Source: Mailhella massiliensis (GTDB lineage: Bacteria > Desulfobacterota > Desulfovibrionia > Desulfovibrionales > Desulfovibrionaceae). From it: a stretch of DNA of 45,409 bases. A program made the translations under genes and the position numbers. The DNA is taken from contig NZ_LT706952.1 in assembly GCF_900155525.1 (NCBI RefSeq), forward strand, positions 132,899 to 178,307. Direction: 5' to 3'. The stretch's first letter is position 1; every line of letters starts with the position of its first letter. Positions 1-7,321 of the stretch are shown here, in pieces. The notes below the pieces were generated by a model that made no database searches, was not told the origin of the DNA, and was given only the letters and a program-made list of their open reading frames with translations.

Positions 1-1
1 G

Positions 2-64
2 GAGATACTCAAGCATACCGACGATCTGGAAGCCGAAGAAAAGAACAGCTCGGATCAGATGTAG
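2..64 (+). CDS. 3' end of an unidentified gene (20 codons)
   Basis: Frame 2 is open from the window edge to a TAG at 62-64 and ends in a very acidic, hydrophilic tail ([20 protein letters not shown]). A perfect 9-bp hairpin follows at 74-95, as expected at the end of a transcription unit, which supports a real + strand gene. Too little is visible to name a family. It converges on tolR. Confidence 0.35.
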   Translation, partial: EILKHTDDLEAEEKNSSDQM

Positions 65-405
65 TTTTCTTTCCGGGGGAGCGGGAGCTCCCCCGCTTTG
101 TATGCGCCCCGCTCCGTTTTCCGGGCGCGGTCTTTTTCCTTCACGATGGCGGCAAGGCGTTCTTCCAGCTCTTCGAGCTGCACCTGATAGGTGTCCAGAA
201 AGAGCGTGCCGTCCTCACGCACAGTGAGCACGAGGTGTTCGGAATCCGAGGGCAGCGTATCCACCTGCTTGGCCTGGGGGAGGTCCACGTCGAGGCCGGA
301 ATCCATCATGGGCGCCGTGACCATGAAGATGATGAGCAGCACCATCATGACGTCCACGAAGGGCGTCACGTTGATTTCCGAGACAAAGCCTTTTTTTCTG
401 GCCAT
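55..405 (-). CDS. tolR: ExbD/TolR family protein, C-terminally truncated
   Basis: TolR/ExbD is the single-pass inner-membrane partner of TolQ/ExbB in proton-driven Tol or TonB systems. The N-terminus is canonical: a short cytoplasmic segment, the [18 protein letters not shown] transmembrane helix with the proton-path Asp, then a [20 protein letters not shown] periplasmic start. The family normally runs to about 135-145 residues and ends in a conserved RADK..PYG..V block. Here homology stops near residue 93 (LAAIVKEK). The last 23 or so residues ([21 protein letters not shown]) are unrelated and are encoded across the hairpin at 74-95. The start lies 9 bp after the tolQ stop. The tolA/tonB, tolB and pal genes expected downstream are replaced by a convergent gene. 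I infer a rearrangement or deletion that removed the periplasmic domain; an assembly fault is possible. Confidence 0.8.
   Translation of the reverse strand: MARKKGFVSEINVTPFVDVMMVLLIIFMVTAPMMDSGLDVDLPQAKQVDTLPSDSEHLVLTVREDGTLFLDTYQVQLEELEERLAAIVKEKDRARKTERGAYKAGELPLPRKENYI
74..95 (+). terminator. hairpin between convergent genes
   Basis: CGGGGGAGC and GCTCCCCCG form a perfect 9-bp stem around a GGGA loop, 10 bp after the TAG at 62-64. The following bases (GCTTTGTAT) are only moderately T-rich. The hairpin lies inside the nominal last codons of tolR on the other strand, which argues that those codons are read-out of non-coding DNA. Confidence 0.5.
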
Positions 406-414
406 GGCGCAGCC

Positions 415-1098
415 CTACCTGTCGTTGCCGCGGGAGCGGTGCACGTTGACTTCGCGCTGCACGCGGTTCAGGAAGATGCCCGCGAAGTTGATGAGGCGGG
501 TTTCGATGCTGTCGAGCTTGCCGAGGAACATGTTGTAGGCGATGGTGGCGGGCACGGCCACGGCAAGACCGATGGCCGTGGCGATGAGGGCTTCGGAAAT
601 GCCGGGAGCCACGGTGGCGAGGGAGGCGGACTTCATCTGGCCGATGGCGTGGAACGAGGTCATGATGCCCCACACCGTGCCGAACAGACCGATGAAGGGA
701 GCGGTGTTGGCGGCCGTGGCGAGGATGGAGAGGTTCTTGTGCAGGCGGTCGATTTCCAGCCCCACGCCCTGGTTCAGGGCGCGGCGCACGGTTTCCACCA
801 CCACGCCTTCGTCGGCGCCGGCTTCCTTGCCGTTGTTGAACTCGCGCACGCCGTGCTGAGCCACGCCGTAGAGGGGCGAGGAAGGATCGCCGCCGAGGCT
901 CTGCACGGCCTGGCGCAGGTCGGGAGCGTCGGTGAAGCGGGAAATGCCCGCCGTAGCCTTGCGTTCGGCGGCGGAAAGGGTGACCATCTTGCTGATGATG
1001 ACGGTCCAGCTCAGGATGGAGAGCGCAATGAGGATGATCATGATGATCTGGGCGATGAGGCTTGCGCTGGCGAAGACGGAAAAAATGTTGTAATCCAT
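415..1098 (-). CDS. tolQ: MotA/TolQ/ExbB proton channel family protein
   Basis: Inner-membrane channel subunit of the Tol-Pal or Ton energy-transducing complex, 227 residues, the usual size. There is one N-terminal membrane helix (about 10-38), a long cytoplasmic loop, and two C-terminal helices: about 125-155 with the conserved NTAPFIGLFGTVWGIM motif, and about 165-195 (GISEALIATAIGLAVAVPA). Both are hallmarks of the family. It is the first gene of a minus-strand pair with tolR, 9 bp apart. The PFIGLFGTVWG signature with GNDR-type ending favours TolQ over ExbB, but the two cannot be separated firmly without the missing tolA/tolB/pal genes. Confidence 0.92.
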   Translation of the reverse strand: MDYNIFSVFASASLIAQIIMIILIALSILSWTVIISKMVTLSAAERKATAGISRFTDAPDLRQAVQSLGGDPSSPLYGVAQHGVREFNNGKEAGADEGVVVETVRRALNQGVGLEIDRLHKNLSILATAANTAPFIGLFGTVWGIMTSFHAIGQMKSASLATVAPGISEALIATAIGLAVAVPATIAYNMFLGKLDSIETRLINFAGIFLNRVQREVNVHRSRGNDR

Positions 1099-1279
1099 GG
1101 GTGCTCCGGATATCCGATGAAGTTGTCGGCAAACATGCCCTGCCGACGCGGAAGAGGGCCGCTCTGTTCATAATCTCGAGCGGCCCCGCATGCAACGAAA
1201 ATCTGCCCTCGGCAGGCCGGGGAGTGACAGACGCTCGCCTTTGGGCTAGACAGGGAGGGAACCTTCAAGGAGATCTCCC

Positions 1280-2614
1280 ATGTTCTGGCGTTTCGTATGC
1301 TGTGCGGCTTTCGTCTCTATACTGTTTTTGCCTCCGTCCGTCAAAGCCGGGGAAAGCTACTCCATGGAAGGGGCGGTGATGCGCGCCCTGGAGCACAACC
1401 CCGATGTGGAGAACGCCCGTTTTACCGTGCAGGCCGCGGAATCCGCGCGCAAGGCGGCGCGCAGTTCCTTCGGGCCGGAACTCGGCGTGTCCTACAGTTA
1501 TTCCCGGTATAACAAGGACAGACCCTCCCGCTACGAGCCCAACGTGACCACCATGACGGCGACGGCCTCGCAGCCGCTTTTCACGGGCTTCAATCTGCTG
1601 AACAGCTATCAGAAGGCGGCGCTGGAGGAGGAGAAGCAGGCCCTGCAGCTCGAGGCGCAGCGCCTTGCCGTCACGGCCGACGTGCAGGAGGCCTTCGTCA
1701 CCTATCTGAAGGCCATCGAGAGCATACGCAGCACCGAGCGTTCTCTCGAAAGGGCGAAAATGCAGCTCAGCATGGCGAAGACCGCGTGGAATATCGGCCT
1801 GCGCCCGAGGCTGGACGTGCTTCAGGCCGAAACCGACCTTGCCCAGACCGAGGCGCTGCTCATCCAGTATGAAAACGAGCGCGACGTGTGGCTCACGCGG
1901 CTGAATACGCTGCTCGACCTTCCGCCGGACGCTCCCACCGACTACAGGGGCGATCTCAACGTCGCCCCCTTCCGCCGCACGCTGGAGGCGTGCCTTCAGC
2001 AGGCCATGGATCACCGGCCCGACCTGCTCATGGCCAGAAAGTCGGTGGAAATCGCCCTGAAGGACGTGGGCATCACCGAAAGTCAGTTCTGGCCGCAGGT
2101 GTCGGCCGTGCTCGGCTGGTCCACCACGGGCAGCCACCTGGACGCGGCGGGCAGCCGCTATACGCAGAAGGACTATTCCTACGGGGAAATCGGCCTTTCC
2201 ATCGACTGGACGCTCTTTTCCAGCGGCAGACGCATGTACCTCACCCAGCAGGCGAAACGGCAGGTTTCCGCGCTGGAGGCGGCGGTACGCTCCTCGGTGA
2301 ACAACTGCGCCTATGCCGTGCGTTCCAGCCTGCTCTCCACGCAGGATGCCTACCGCGCCGTGAAGGTTTCGCAGCGCGCCGTGGCGAGCGCCCGGGAATC
2401 CTATGCCGATGCGAGAATGCGTTACGAGCTGCAGTCCGGCTCCTACCTCGACCTGCTTACCGCCCAGTCCGCGCTTTCCGATGCGGAACTTGCGGAAATC
2501 TCCACCCGCGCCGACTGCCTCATCGCCCTGGCAAGACTTTATGAAACCATGGGCGAACTGCACCCCGACCTCGCGGAAGCGCCGGAAAAGACAGGAGAAA
2601 AGAAGGCGTCGTAA
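1280..2614 (+). CDS. TolC-family outer membrane efflux protein
   Basis: Outer-membrane trimeric channel subunit used by type I secretion or RND-type efflux. The start is fixed by an AAGGAG box about 6 bp upstream. Residues 1-23 are a signal peptide ending PPSVKA. The two internal OEP repeats are visible: residues about 30-220 (ALEHNPDVENARF ... GLRPRLDVLQAETDLAQTEA) and about 240-430 (AMDHRPDLLMARKS ... YELQSGSYLDLLTAQSALSDAE). The repeated turn of an L-x-V/L-L-x-A-x-T/S-x-L motif after a helical coiled coil is typical. Length (444) is normal. No periplasmic adaptor or inner-membrane pump is adjacent, so it is probably a stand-alone TolC serving distant transporters. Confidence 0.93.
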   Translation: MFWRFVCCAAFVSILFLPPSVKAGESYSMEGAVMRALEHNPDVENARFTVQAAESARKAARSSFGPELGVSYSYSRYNKDRPSRYEPNVTTMTATASQPLFTGFNLLNSYQKAALEEEKQALQLEAQRLAVTADVQEAFVTYLKAIESIRSTERSLERAKMQLSMAKTAWNIGLRPRLDVLQAETDLAQTEALLIQYENERDVWLTRLNTLLDLPPDAPTDYRGDLNVAPFRRTLEACLQQAMDHRPDLLMARKSVEIALKDVGITESQFWPQVSAVLGWSTTGSHLDAAGSRYTQKDYSYGEIGLSIDWTLFSSGRRMYLTQQAKRQVSALEAAVRSSVNNCAYAVRSSLLSTQDAYRAVKVSQRAVASARESYADARMRYELQSGSYLDLLTAQSALSDAELAEISTRADCLIALARLYETMGELHPDLAEAPEKTGEKKAS

Positions 2615-3092
2615 GCGGGGCTGCTTTACGGAACATGGGGTTCGGGTGGAGCCGCGGCAGAGGGCAGTCGGCGTTTTTACGCGTGTGCCGTTCTCCGGTA
2701 TGAGGGCTGGGGCTCCTGCTGAGGAATGCTTTCCGGGGCGGCGTGTCTTTTTGATTTTTTTGCGGGAAGCAGAAAGAATCCTTTCACTTGACGACCCGTT
2801 TCCGGTTCTGCCGGGGCTTCTCCAGAAAGTCGGCTTCGGAACCGGAAAGCGACTTCCTCAGAATACGATAGGCTGACTTCACGTTTTCCTGTGACGGCGG
2901 ATCGGGAAAGCAATACCTTCTGACGTTCCGTCGGTGAGCCAGTTCCCTTATCCCTGCTGTTTTTTCATCTGGAGCAGAATGGTGTTGGGGCTCGCCGTGG
3001 CGGAAGAGAACACATTCTTTTTATTTCCCGGTGTTGAAACGGGCGGGAAAGGTACACCAAGAACTCACGGTAAATGTTGCAGTCGTGCCGTC
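2615..3092. other. intergenic region without an assignable gene
   Basis: 478 bp between tolC and the convergent XRE gene. No ORF here has a start, ribosome site and convincing composition. On the minus strand an open stretch from about 3020 to a TGA at 2784-2786 reads protein-like (for example KSAYRILRKSLSGSEADFLE) but has no start codon and a stop just upstream, so it may be a decayed gene. No clear terminator after tolC was seen. Confidence 0.4.
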
Positions 3093-3329
3093 TTACAGGT
3101 TGCGCCGGATTCGGCTTTCCATTTCCTCCATGATGGAGGATGGGCTCACGCTGAGAGATTCAGCAATACGGAAGAACATTTCCAGATTGGGATATTTGTG
3201 CCCGCTTTCAAGCATGCTGACATAGGGCGCGGCAACGCCGAGCCTTTCGCTCAGCTCTTCCTGTGTGAGGCGTTTTTCCAGACGTATCCGGCGAAGCACC
3301 GGCCCGAAGGCATCCGACTTTTTCTTCAT
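3093..3329 (-). CDS. XRE-family helix-turn-helix regulator
   Basis: A 78-residue protein that is essentially one HTH_XRE (Cro/C1-type) domain: LRRIRLEKRLTQEELSERLG gives helices 1-2 and VAAPYVSMLESGHKYPNLEMFFRIAESL gives the recognition helix and helix 4. The short tail (SIMEEMESRIRRNL) may aid dimerisation. It is transcribed away from the hxs operon, and a 36-bp palindrome sits in the shared intergenic region over the hxs -10. I infer it is the local repressor of hxs and perhaps of itself. It lacks a sensor domain, so the signal, if any, is unknown. Start ATG at 3329 has a weak AAAGGT ribosome site. Confidence 0.88.
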   Translation of the reverse strand: MKKKSDAFGPVLRRIRLEKRLTQEELSERLGVAAPYVSMLESGHKYPNLEMFFRIAESLSVSPSSIMEEMESRIRRNL

Positions 3330-3346
3330 ATACCTTTGCTAGCCCA

Positions 3347-3375
3347 TTGCCTTCAAAAAAAAATTAACCTATAGC
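3347..3375 (+). promoter_or_regulatory. predicted promoter of the hxs operon
   Basis: TTGCCT (3347-3352), a 17-bp A-rich spacer, then TATAGC (3370-3375). Transcription would start near 3382, giving an untranslated leader of about 85 nt before the GTG of hxsD. The -10 lies inside the left arm of the palindrome at 3364-3399, so a bound repressor would block it. Confidence 0.5.
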
Positions 3376-3399
3376 TTAGAAAAATAAGCGATAGGTTAA
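3364..3399. promoter_or_regulatory. palindromic operator between XRE gene and hxsD
   Basis: Arms TTAACCTATAGCTTA (3364-3378) and TAAGCGATAGGTTAA (3385-3399) are inverted copies matching at 14 of 15 positions, separated by GAAAAA. Size and symmetry fit a dimeric HTH protein bound over two helical turns, or two adjacent dimers. It overlaps the predicted -10 and start site of the hxs promoter. The 78-aa XRE protein encoded alongside is the obvious candidate ligand (inference). Confidence 0.65.
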
Positions 3400-3468
3400 T
3401 AAGTGTGCCTGTGTGATGCTTTCTGTCGTTTCGACTCGCTGTGGAATCTACGCCGGAGGGAGGCAACC

Positions 3469-3783
3469 GTGGAAATTCCGTTTGCCGTAAGTGAAGACGG
3501 GCGTCAGGGGTTCGTGTATGCGGACAAGCTTTTCTTCAACCGTGAATGTGTCCTGACGGTATCTGATATCTATTCGGAAAAATATTATATTTCTGTAGTG
3601 CCTTATCAGGATGACAAGGTGCTCGTCACCCTCTGCGGCAAGCGTGAAGAGCCCATGCAGGAAAACATCCTGAGAAGCTTCATGAATGATCTCATCGATT
3701 ATCAGGTAAGGCTGGATCTGCAGAAAGAATTCGGCGATCTCAGGAAAAGGATTATCGAATACGCCTTTTCTCCGGTGAAGTAG
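3469..3783 (+). CDS. hxsD: His-Xaa-Ser system protein HxsD
   Basis: Small partner protein of the His-Xaa-Ser radical SAM system, 104 residues from GTG 3469. I chose this start because GGAGGGAGG ends about 5 bp before it and it begins MEIPFAVSE. An upstream in-frame GTG at 3403 has no ribosome site and would overlap the promoter leader. The family's C-terminal signature, an N-D-x-x-x-Y-x-x-R block, appears as MNDLIDYQVRLDLQKEFG. The N-terminal half is a predicted beta-rich fold (YYISVVPYQDDKVLVTLCG). It is the first gene of hxsD-hxsB-hxsC-hxsA, with hxsB 2 bp downstream. The biochemical role is not known to me; by analogy with peptide-recognition partners of radical SAM enzymes it may present the HxsA substrate (inference). 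Confidence 0.82.
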   Translation: MEIPFAVSEDGRQGFVYADKLFFNRECVLTVSDIYSEKYYISVVPYQDDKVLVTLCGKREEPMQENILRSFMNDLIDYQVRLDLQKEFGDLRKRIIEYAFSPVK

Positions 3784-3785
3784 TC

Positions 3786-5231
3786 ATGTCCCGATATACG
3801 CTTCTTCCCTTTCAGTTTTGCAGAACGGACCGGAATGACATGCTTCTGGTGAACGAGTGCGGCGATTTTCTTTTTCTTCCGGATCATGTCTTTGAGTGCT
3901 TCATTCACCATGAGCTTCAGGAAGAAGATGAGTTTTTCCGCAGGTTGAAATCTCATCTTTTCTGTGCGGAAGAGGACCTTGATACCGCTTTGCAGAAGAT
4001 TGCAGCCCGGTACCGTACCCGGAAATCCTTTCTTCGCGACTTCACTACGTTGCACATGCTGGTAACGACGCTGCGCTGTAATCAGCGCTGTTCCTACTGT
4101 CAGGTATCCTGCGCCGAAAAGGAGGCTTCTCGTTATGACATGGACAGAGAAACGGCCTTCAGAGCGGTGGATATGATGTTTCAAGCGCCGACGAAGCATC
4201 CCAAGCTGGAATTTCAGGGGGGCGAGCCGCTTCTCCACTGGGATGTTGTCGAATCTACGGTGGCTTATGCGGAACAGATGGCCGGGCGGATGGGGAAAGA
4301 GGTTTCCTTTGTCCTGTGTACCAACCTTACGGCCGCCACTCGGGAACAGCTTGAGTTTTGTCGGGATCACGACATTGTCGTTTCCACCTCACTGGACGGA
4401 GACGCTTTCCTCCACGATGCATGCCGCAAAGACAGGCACGGGCGGGGGACCTACCATGTATTTATGGAAAAGCTGACGCTTGCCCGGGATATTCTGGGAA
4501 AGGACAGAGTGGGCGCGTTGATGACGACCACCTCCTTTTCCTTGCATCATTTGAAAGACGTTGTGGATGAATACGTTCGGCTGGGCATGGACGGAATTTT
4601 CCTTCGTTCTCTCAATCCCTACGGTTTTGCCGCCGAGGATGCGGCGACGCTTGGTTATCCCATGGAAAGTTTTGTGGAAAACTATCTGGAAGCGCTGCGC
4701 TATATCATGGAGCTCAATAAAACGGTATTTTTCCCGGAGCATTTTGCCACACTCCTTTTCTCGCGAATTCTGTCGCCTTTTGCCACGGGATTCGTCGATC
4801 TTCAGTCGCCTTCCGGGGCCGGTATAAGCGGGGTCATCTATGATTTCGACGGATCGGTCTTTCCTTCGGACGAGGCGCGCATGCTTGCACGTATGGGAGA
4901 CCGGCATTTTTGTCTGGGAAATGTGAAGATCGACAAGTACAAGGATATCTTCGGTTCCCGCCTGAAGAAACTGACTGCGGGGGCATGCCTGGAAACGACG
5001 TTTCCCTGCGCGTTCTGTGTGTATCAGGCCTATTGCGGTACGGATCCGGTACGCAACTATCTGGAAACGGGAAGCGAGCAGAGGAATATGACGCACGCTC
5101 CTTTCTGTATCAAGCATAAAGGGATACTGGCGGGACTTTTTGACATTCTCCGGCATGCCGGCGATACCGCGAGGGATATCATCTGGAGCTGGATAACCGG
5201 AAATGCAGATCTGGTGAGCAGACCATGTTGA
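3786..5231 (+). CDS. hxsB: His-Xaa-Ser system radical SAM maturase HxsB
   Basis: Radical SAM/SPASM-type enzyme, 481 residues. The AdoMet [4Fe-4S] motif CNQRCSYC (C98, C102, C105) is followed by the GGEP motif (145-148) in LEFQGGEPLLHW and then by the barrel. The C-terminus holds auxiliary-cluster cysteines in ACLETTFPCAFCVYQAYCG and a last Cys in HAPFCIKHK, the SPASM-like arrangement found in peptide-modifying maturases. An N-terminal extension of about 90 residues precedes the barrel, as in peptide-binding members. It is translationally coupled: 2 bp after hxsD and overlapping hxsC by 7 bp. In the Hxs family HxsB is one of two paired maturases presumed to modify the His-X-Ser repeats. The reaction is not known to me. 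Confidence 0.88.
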   Translation: MSRYTLLPFQFCRTDRNDMLLVNECGDFLFLPDHVFECFIHHELQEEDEFFRRLKSHLFCAEEDLDTALQKIAARYRTRKSFLRDFTTLHMLVTTLRCNQRCSYCQVSCAEKEASRYDMDRETAFRAVDMMFQAPTKHPKLEFQGGEPLLHWDVVESTVAYAEQMAGRMGKEVSFVLCTNLTAATREQLEFCRDHDIVVSTSLDGDAFLHDACRKDRHGRGTYHVFMEKLTLARDILGKDRVGALMTTTSFSLHHLKDVVDEYVRLGMDGIFLRSLNPYGFAAEDAATLGYPMESFVENYLEALRYIMELNKTVFFPEHFATLLFSRILSPFATGFVDLQSPSGAGISGVIYDFDGSVFPSDEARMLARMGDRHFCLGNVKIDKYKDIFGSRLKKLTAGACLETTFPCAFCVYQAYCGTDPVRNYLETGSEQRNMTHAPFCIKHKGILAGLFDILRHAGDTARDIIWSWITGNADLVSRPC

Positions 5232-6337
5232 GACTTCAGGGAACGGCTTCAGATACGTTTTGTCCTCTTGTCGGAGAAGTGACCTTTGCGGGAAGGCCCT
5301 TTCATGCAAGAAGTCGGGCTGTTCTTGTCTGCGACAAACTGACCCGTTCGGCTTTGGGGTATAAAGGATGCATTACTTCCGGGCTGCGGGGAGCATGGTT
5401 TCATCCGCATCATATCCATGGGGTGGAGAATACCGGCCTGCTGCATGAGGGCGATATCGTCTCTATGGACGGGGCGGGTAATATTGAGGTGTTGTGGGAG
5501 GAAGGCTCTTCCCAGAACTGTCTTTTTCTTACGGAAAACTGCAACTGCCGTTGCGTTATGTGTCCTCAGCCGCCGGCGCAGAGTGACCCGGCGCGTTTTC
5601 TGCGGCAGGCTGAAGAAGTGTTGCATCTCATACGCGGCAGAAAGATTTCGGACTGCTGCATCACGGGGGGAGAACCTTCCCTTGTGGGGGATGCTTTTTT
5701 CGACATTCTTCGGCGATGTGCAGTGGAGCACCCCGAAGCGCTGGTCAGTGTTCTGACCAACGGGCGGGCTTTTGCTGACAGAGAGTTTGCCCGCAAACTG
5801 AATGGTATTCCTTTGCGGAATGTTCTTTTCTGCGTATCACTTCATTCTGAAGTTGATACGCTGCATGACGGGATAACCGGAGTCCGGGGAAGCTGCTCAC
5901 AAACTCAGCAGGGGATATACAGGCTGGCATCTCTGGGCTTTGCCGTAGAAATACGCACTGTGATATCACGATATAACTACAGGTATCTTAAGGATTTTGC
6001 GGAGCATATAGGCAATTATTTTCCATTTTGTGCTCATTGTGCCTTTATGGGGCTGGAACTTCATGGATGGGCGGAAAAGAATAAGAACAAGGTGGATGTT
6101 TCTCCCGTAGAATACGGAAGTTATCTGAAAGATGCTGTACTGACGCTTGTAAGGCGGGGAATACCCGTATCTCTATACAATATACCTCTTTGCATGTGTG
6201 AAAATGCGGTACGCAAGTATGCAAGAAAATCCATTTCCAGTTGGAAGAACAGATACCTGCCACAGTGTGACGACTGTGTTATGAAGAGCCGGTGTTGCGG
6301 ATTCTTCAGTACTTCATCGTATCTGCCGGAATTATGA
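5225..6337 (+). CDS. hxsC: His-Xaa-Ser system radical SAM maturase HxsC
   Basis: Second radical SAM enzyme of the pair, 370 residues, with its ATG inside the end of hxsB. The cluster motif is CNCRCVMC (C106, C110, C113), with an extra Cys at 108. The glycine-rich SAM motif is TGGEPSLV (147-154). An N-terminal domain of about 100 residues precedes the barrel (..HIHGVENTGLLHEGDIVSM..). The C-terminus has a Cys-rich ending, QCDDCVMKSRCCGFF (C348, C351, C357, C358), typical of HxsC and suggestive of another metal or Fe-S site. It probably acts with HxsB on the HxsA-like protein encoded 27 bp downstream. Codon use toward the end (ATA, TAT, AAG runs) is more AT-rich than in neighbouring housekeeping genes, hinting at transfer. 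Confidence 0.88.
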   Translation: MLRLQGTASDTFCPLVGEVTFAGRPFHARSRAVLVCDKLTRSALGYKGCITSGLRGAWFHPHHIHGVENTGLLHEGDIVSMDGAGNIEVLWEEGSSQNCLFLTENCNCRCVMCPQPPAQSDPARFLRQAEEVLHLIRGRKISDCCITGGEPSLVGDAFFDILRRCAVEHPEALVSVLTNGRAFADREFARKLNGIPLRNVLFCVSLHSEVDTLHDGITGVRGSCSQTQQGIYRLASLGFAVEIRTVISRYNYRYLKDFAEHIGNYFPFCAHCAFMGLELHGWAEKNKNKVDVSPVEYGSYLKDAVLTLVRRGIPVSLYNIPLCMCENAVRKYARKSISSWKNRYLPQCDDCVMKSRCCGFFSTSSYLPEL

Positions 6338-6364
6338 TCAAACCTTTTACGGAAAAGGAGGAGT

Positions 6365-6622
6365 ATGAGAAGTTTCGTGTATAGATTATTCATGTTGGCG
6401 GGAATAGTGTTTTCCCTTTGGGGGAATATTTCAGGGCGGGCACAGGCTGCCGTTCCTCATGATGAAGGTGTAACGGGTAATCTGGAGGAACGTCCGCTGA
6501 TTTTTTCCGATCTCATGCCCGAATATCGCGATCATCTTTTGAGCTATCATTACAGTCATTCCAGCCATTCCAGTCACTACAGCCACTCCAGTCACAGAAG
6601 TCATTATTCCAGCAGATGGTAG
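6365..6622 (+). CDS. hxsA: HxsA-like secreted protein with seven tandem His-Xaa-Ser triplets
   Basis: An 85-residue precursor and the likely substrate of HxsB/HxsC. A GGAGGAG ribosome site precedes the ATG closely. Residues 1-28 are a Sec signal peptide ending GRAQA. A linker (about 29-60, LEERPLIFSDLMPEYRDHLL) may be the recognition segment. Residues 62-82 are seven uninterrupted triplets HYS-HSS-HSS-HYS-HSS-HRS-HYS, and the protein ends SRW. This is much shorter than Hxs repeat proteins carrying extra domains, so it is a minimal version; assignment to a particular HxsA subtype cannot be made here. After export the modified repeat would sit in the periplasm or outside the cell. Metal binding by the His array is possible but unproven. 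Confidence 0.85.
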   Translation: MRSFVYRLFMLAGIVFSLWGNISGRAQAAVPHDEGVTGNLEERPLIFSDLMPEYRDHLLSYHYSHSSHSSHYSHSSHRSHYSSRW

Positions 6623-6715
6623 GTGGTTCCTGAGCAGAACGTATACCTGCTTTTGGGAGCAGAGAGTCGGCGGAACTTCTGAAAGACGGGAGAATTTTCC
6701 GTCAGTAAAACACAC

Positions 6716-6752
6716 AAAAAGCCGCGTTTCCCCCGGGGGAGCGCGGCTTTTT
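6716..6752. terminator. bidirectional terminator between hxsA and gcvH
   Basis: AAAAAGCCGCG (6716-6726) and CGCGGCTTTTT (6742-6752) pair perfectly, with an inner CCCCCGGGGG. T-tracts occur in both directions, so it ends the hxs operon on + and gcvH on -. Confidence 0.88.
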
Positions 6753-6771
6753 GGTGTTGTGGCGTAAAAGC

Positions 6772-7167
6772 TTACAGGGTGGCCTTGTAGGCGTCGGCGG
6801 ACATGAGGGCGTCCACGGCGGCCATGTCTTCGGGCTTCACCTTGATGAGCCAGCCCTTCTCATAGCAGGAGGCGTTGAGCAGGGTGGGGGTGTCGGCAAG
6901 TTCGCCGTTCACGGCGGTGACTTCACCGGCCACGGGCATGAAGAGCTTGTTCACGGACTTGATGGATTCCACTTCGCCGAATTCGTCGCCCGCGCCGAAG
7001 CTGTCGCCTTCGGAAGGCAGATCGACATAAACCACTTCGCCGAGCTGATCCTGAGCGTAGTCGCTCACGCCCACGACGATTTCATCGCCTTCCACGCGGG
7101 CCCAGATATGTTCGTCGGTGTACTTGAGGCTGGCGGGGAGGTTGAGTTCCGCAACGGTCTTGGCCAT
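6772..7167 (-). CDS. gcvH: glycine cleavage system H protein
   Basis: Lipoyl-carrier protein of 131 residues, the normal size. It shuttles the aminomethyl group between the P, T and L proteins of the glycine cleavage complex. The lipoylation site is K70 in GEVESIKSVNKLFMPVAG, and the N-terminal KYTDEHIWARVEGDEIVVGVSDYAQDQLGEVVYVDLP is the classic H-protein hammerhead. An AAGGAG box precedes ATG 7167. The L-protein gene lies 154 bp upstream on the same strand, but no gcvT or gcvP is in the window. In anaerobes H-like proteins also serve as general lipoyl or lipoate-assembly carriers, so the partner set is uncertain. Confidence 0.94.
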   Translation of the reverse strand: MAKTVAELNLPASLKYTDEHIWARVEGDEIVVGVSDYAQDQLGEVVYVDLPSEGDSFGAGDEFGEVESIKSVNKLFMPVAGEVTAVNGELADTPTLLNASCYEKGWLIKVKPEDMAAVDALMSADAYKATL

Positions 7168-7243
7168 GGGAGTTCTCCTTGTATGGCGTTTTCAGGTGTA
7201 TGCCCCATGGGTGGGGGCCGCCCCGCACAAGGGCGGCGGGAAA

Positions 7244-7265
7244 GGGAGCGGCGTGCGCCGCTCCC
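7244..7265. repeat. 10-bp perfect inverted repeat between lpd and gcvH
   Basis: GGGAGCGGCG and CGCCGCTCCC are separated by 2 bp. Only a short T-run follows on either strand, so it is more a transcript-stabilising or partial termination hairpin than a strong terminator. Confidence 0.35.
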
Positions 7266-7321
7266 TCATATGTACGACGGAGAAAAGGACATGTCCATAC
7301 CGCGCGCAGGCGCGGCAGGGC

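Noticed and set aside
6541-6619. The repetitive AGTCATTCC-like DNA in the hxsA end looked like a CRISPR or satellite repeat
   Set aside because: The periodicity is 9 bp or less and reflects His-X-Ser codons in one reading frame; there are no spacers.
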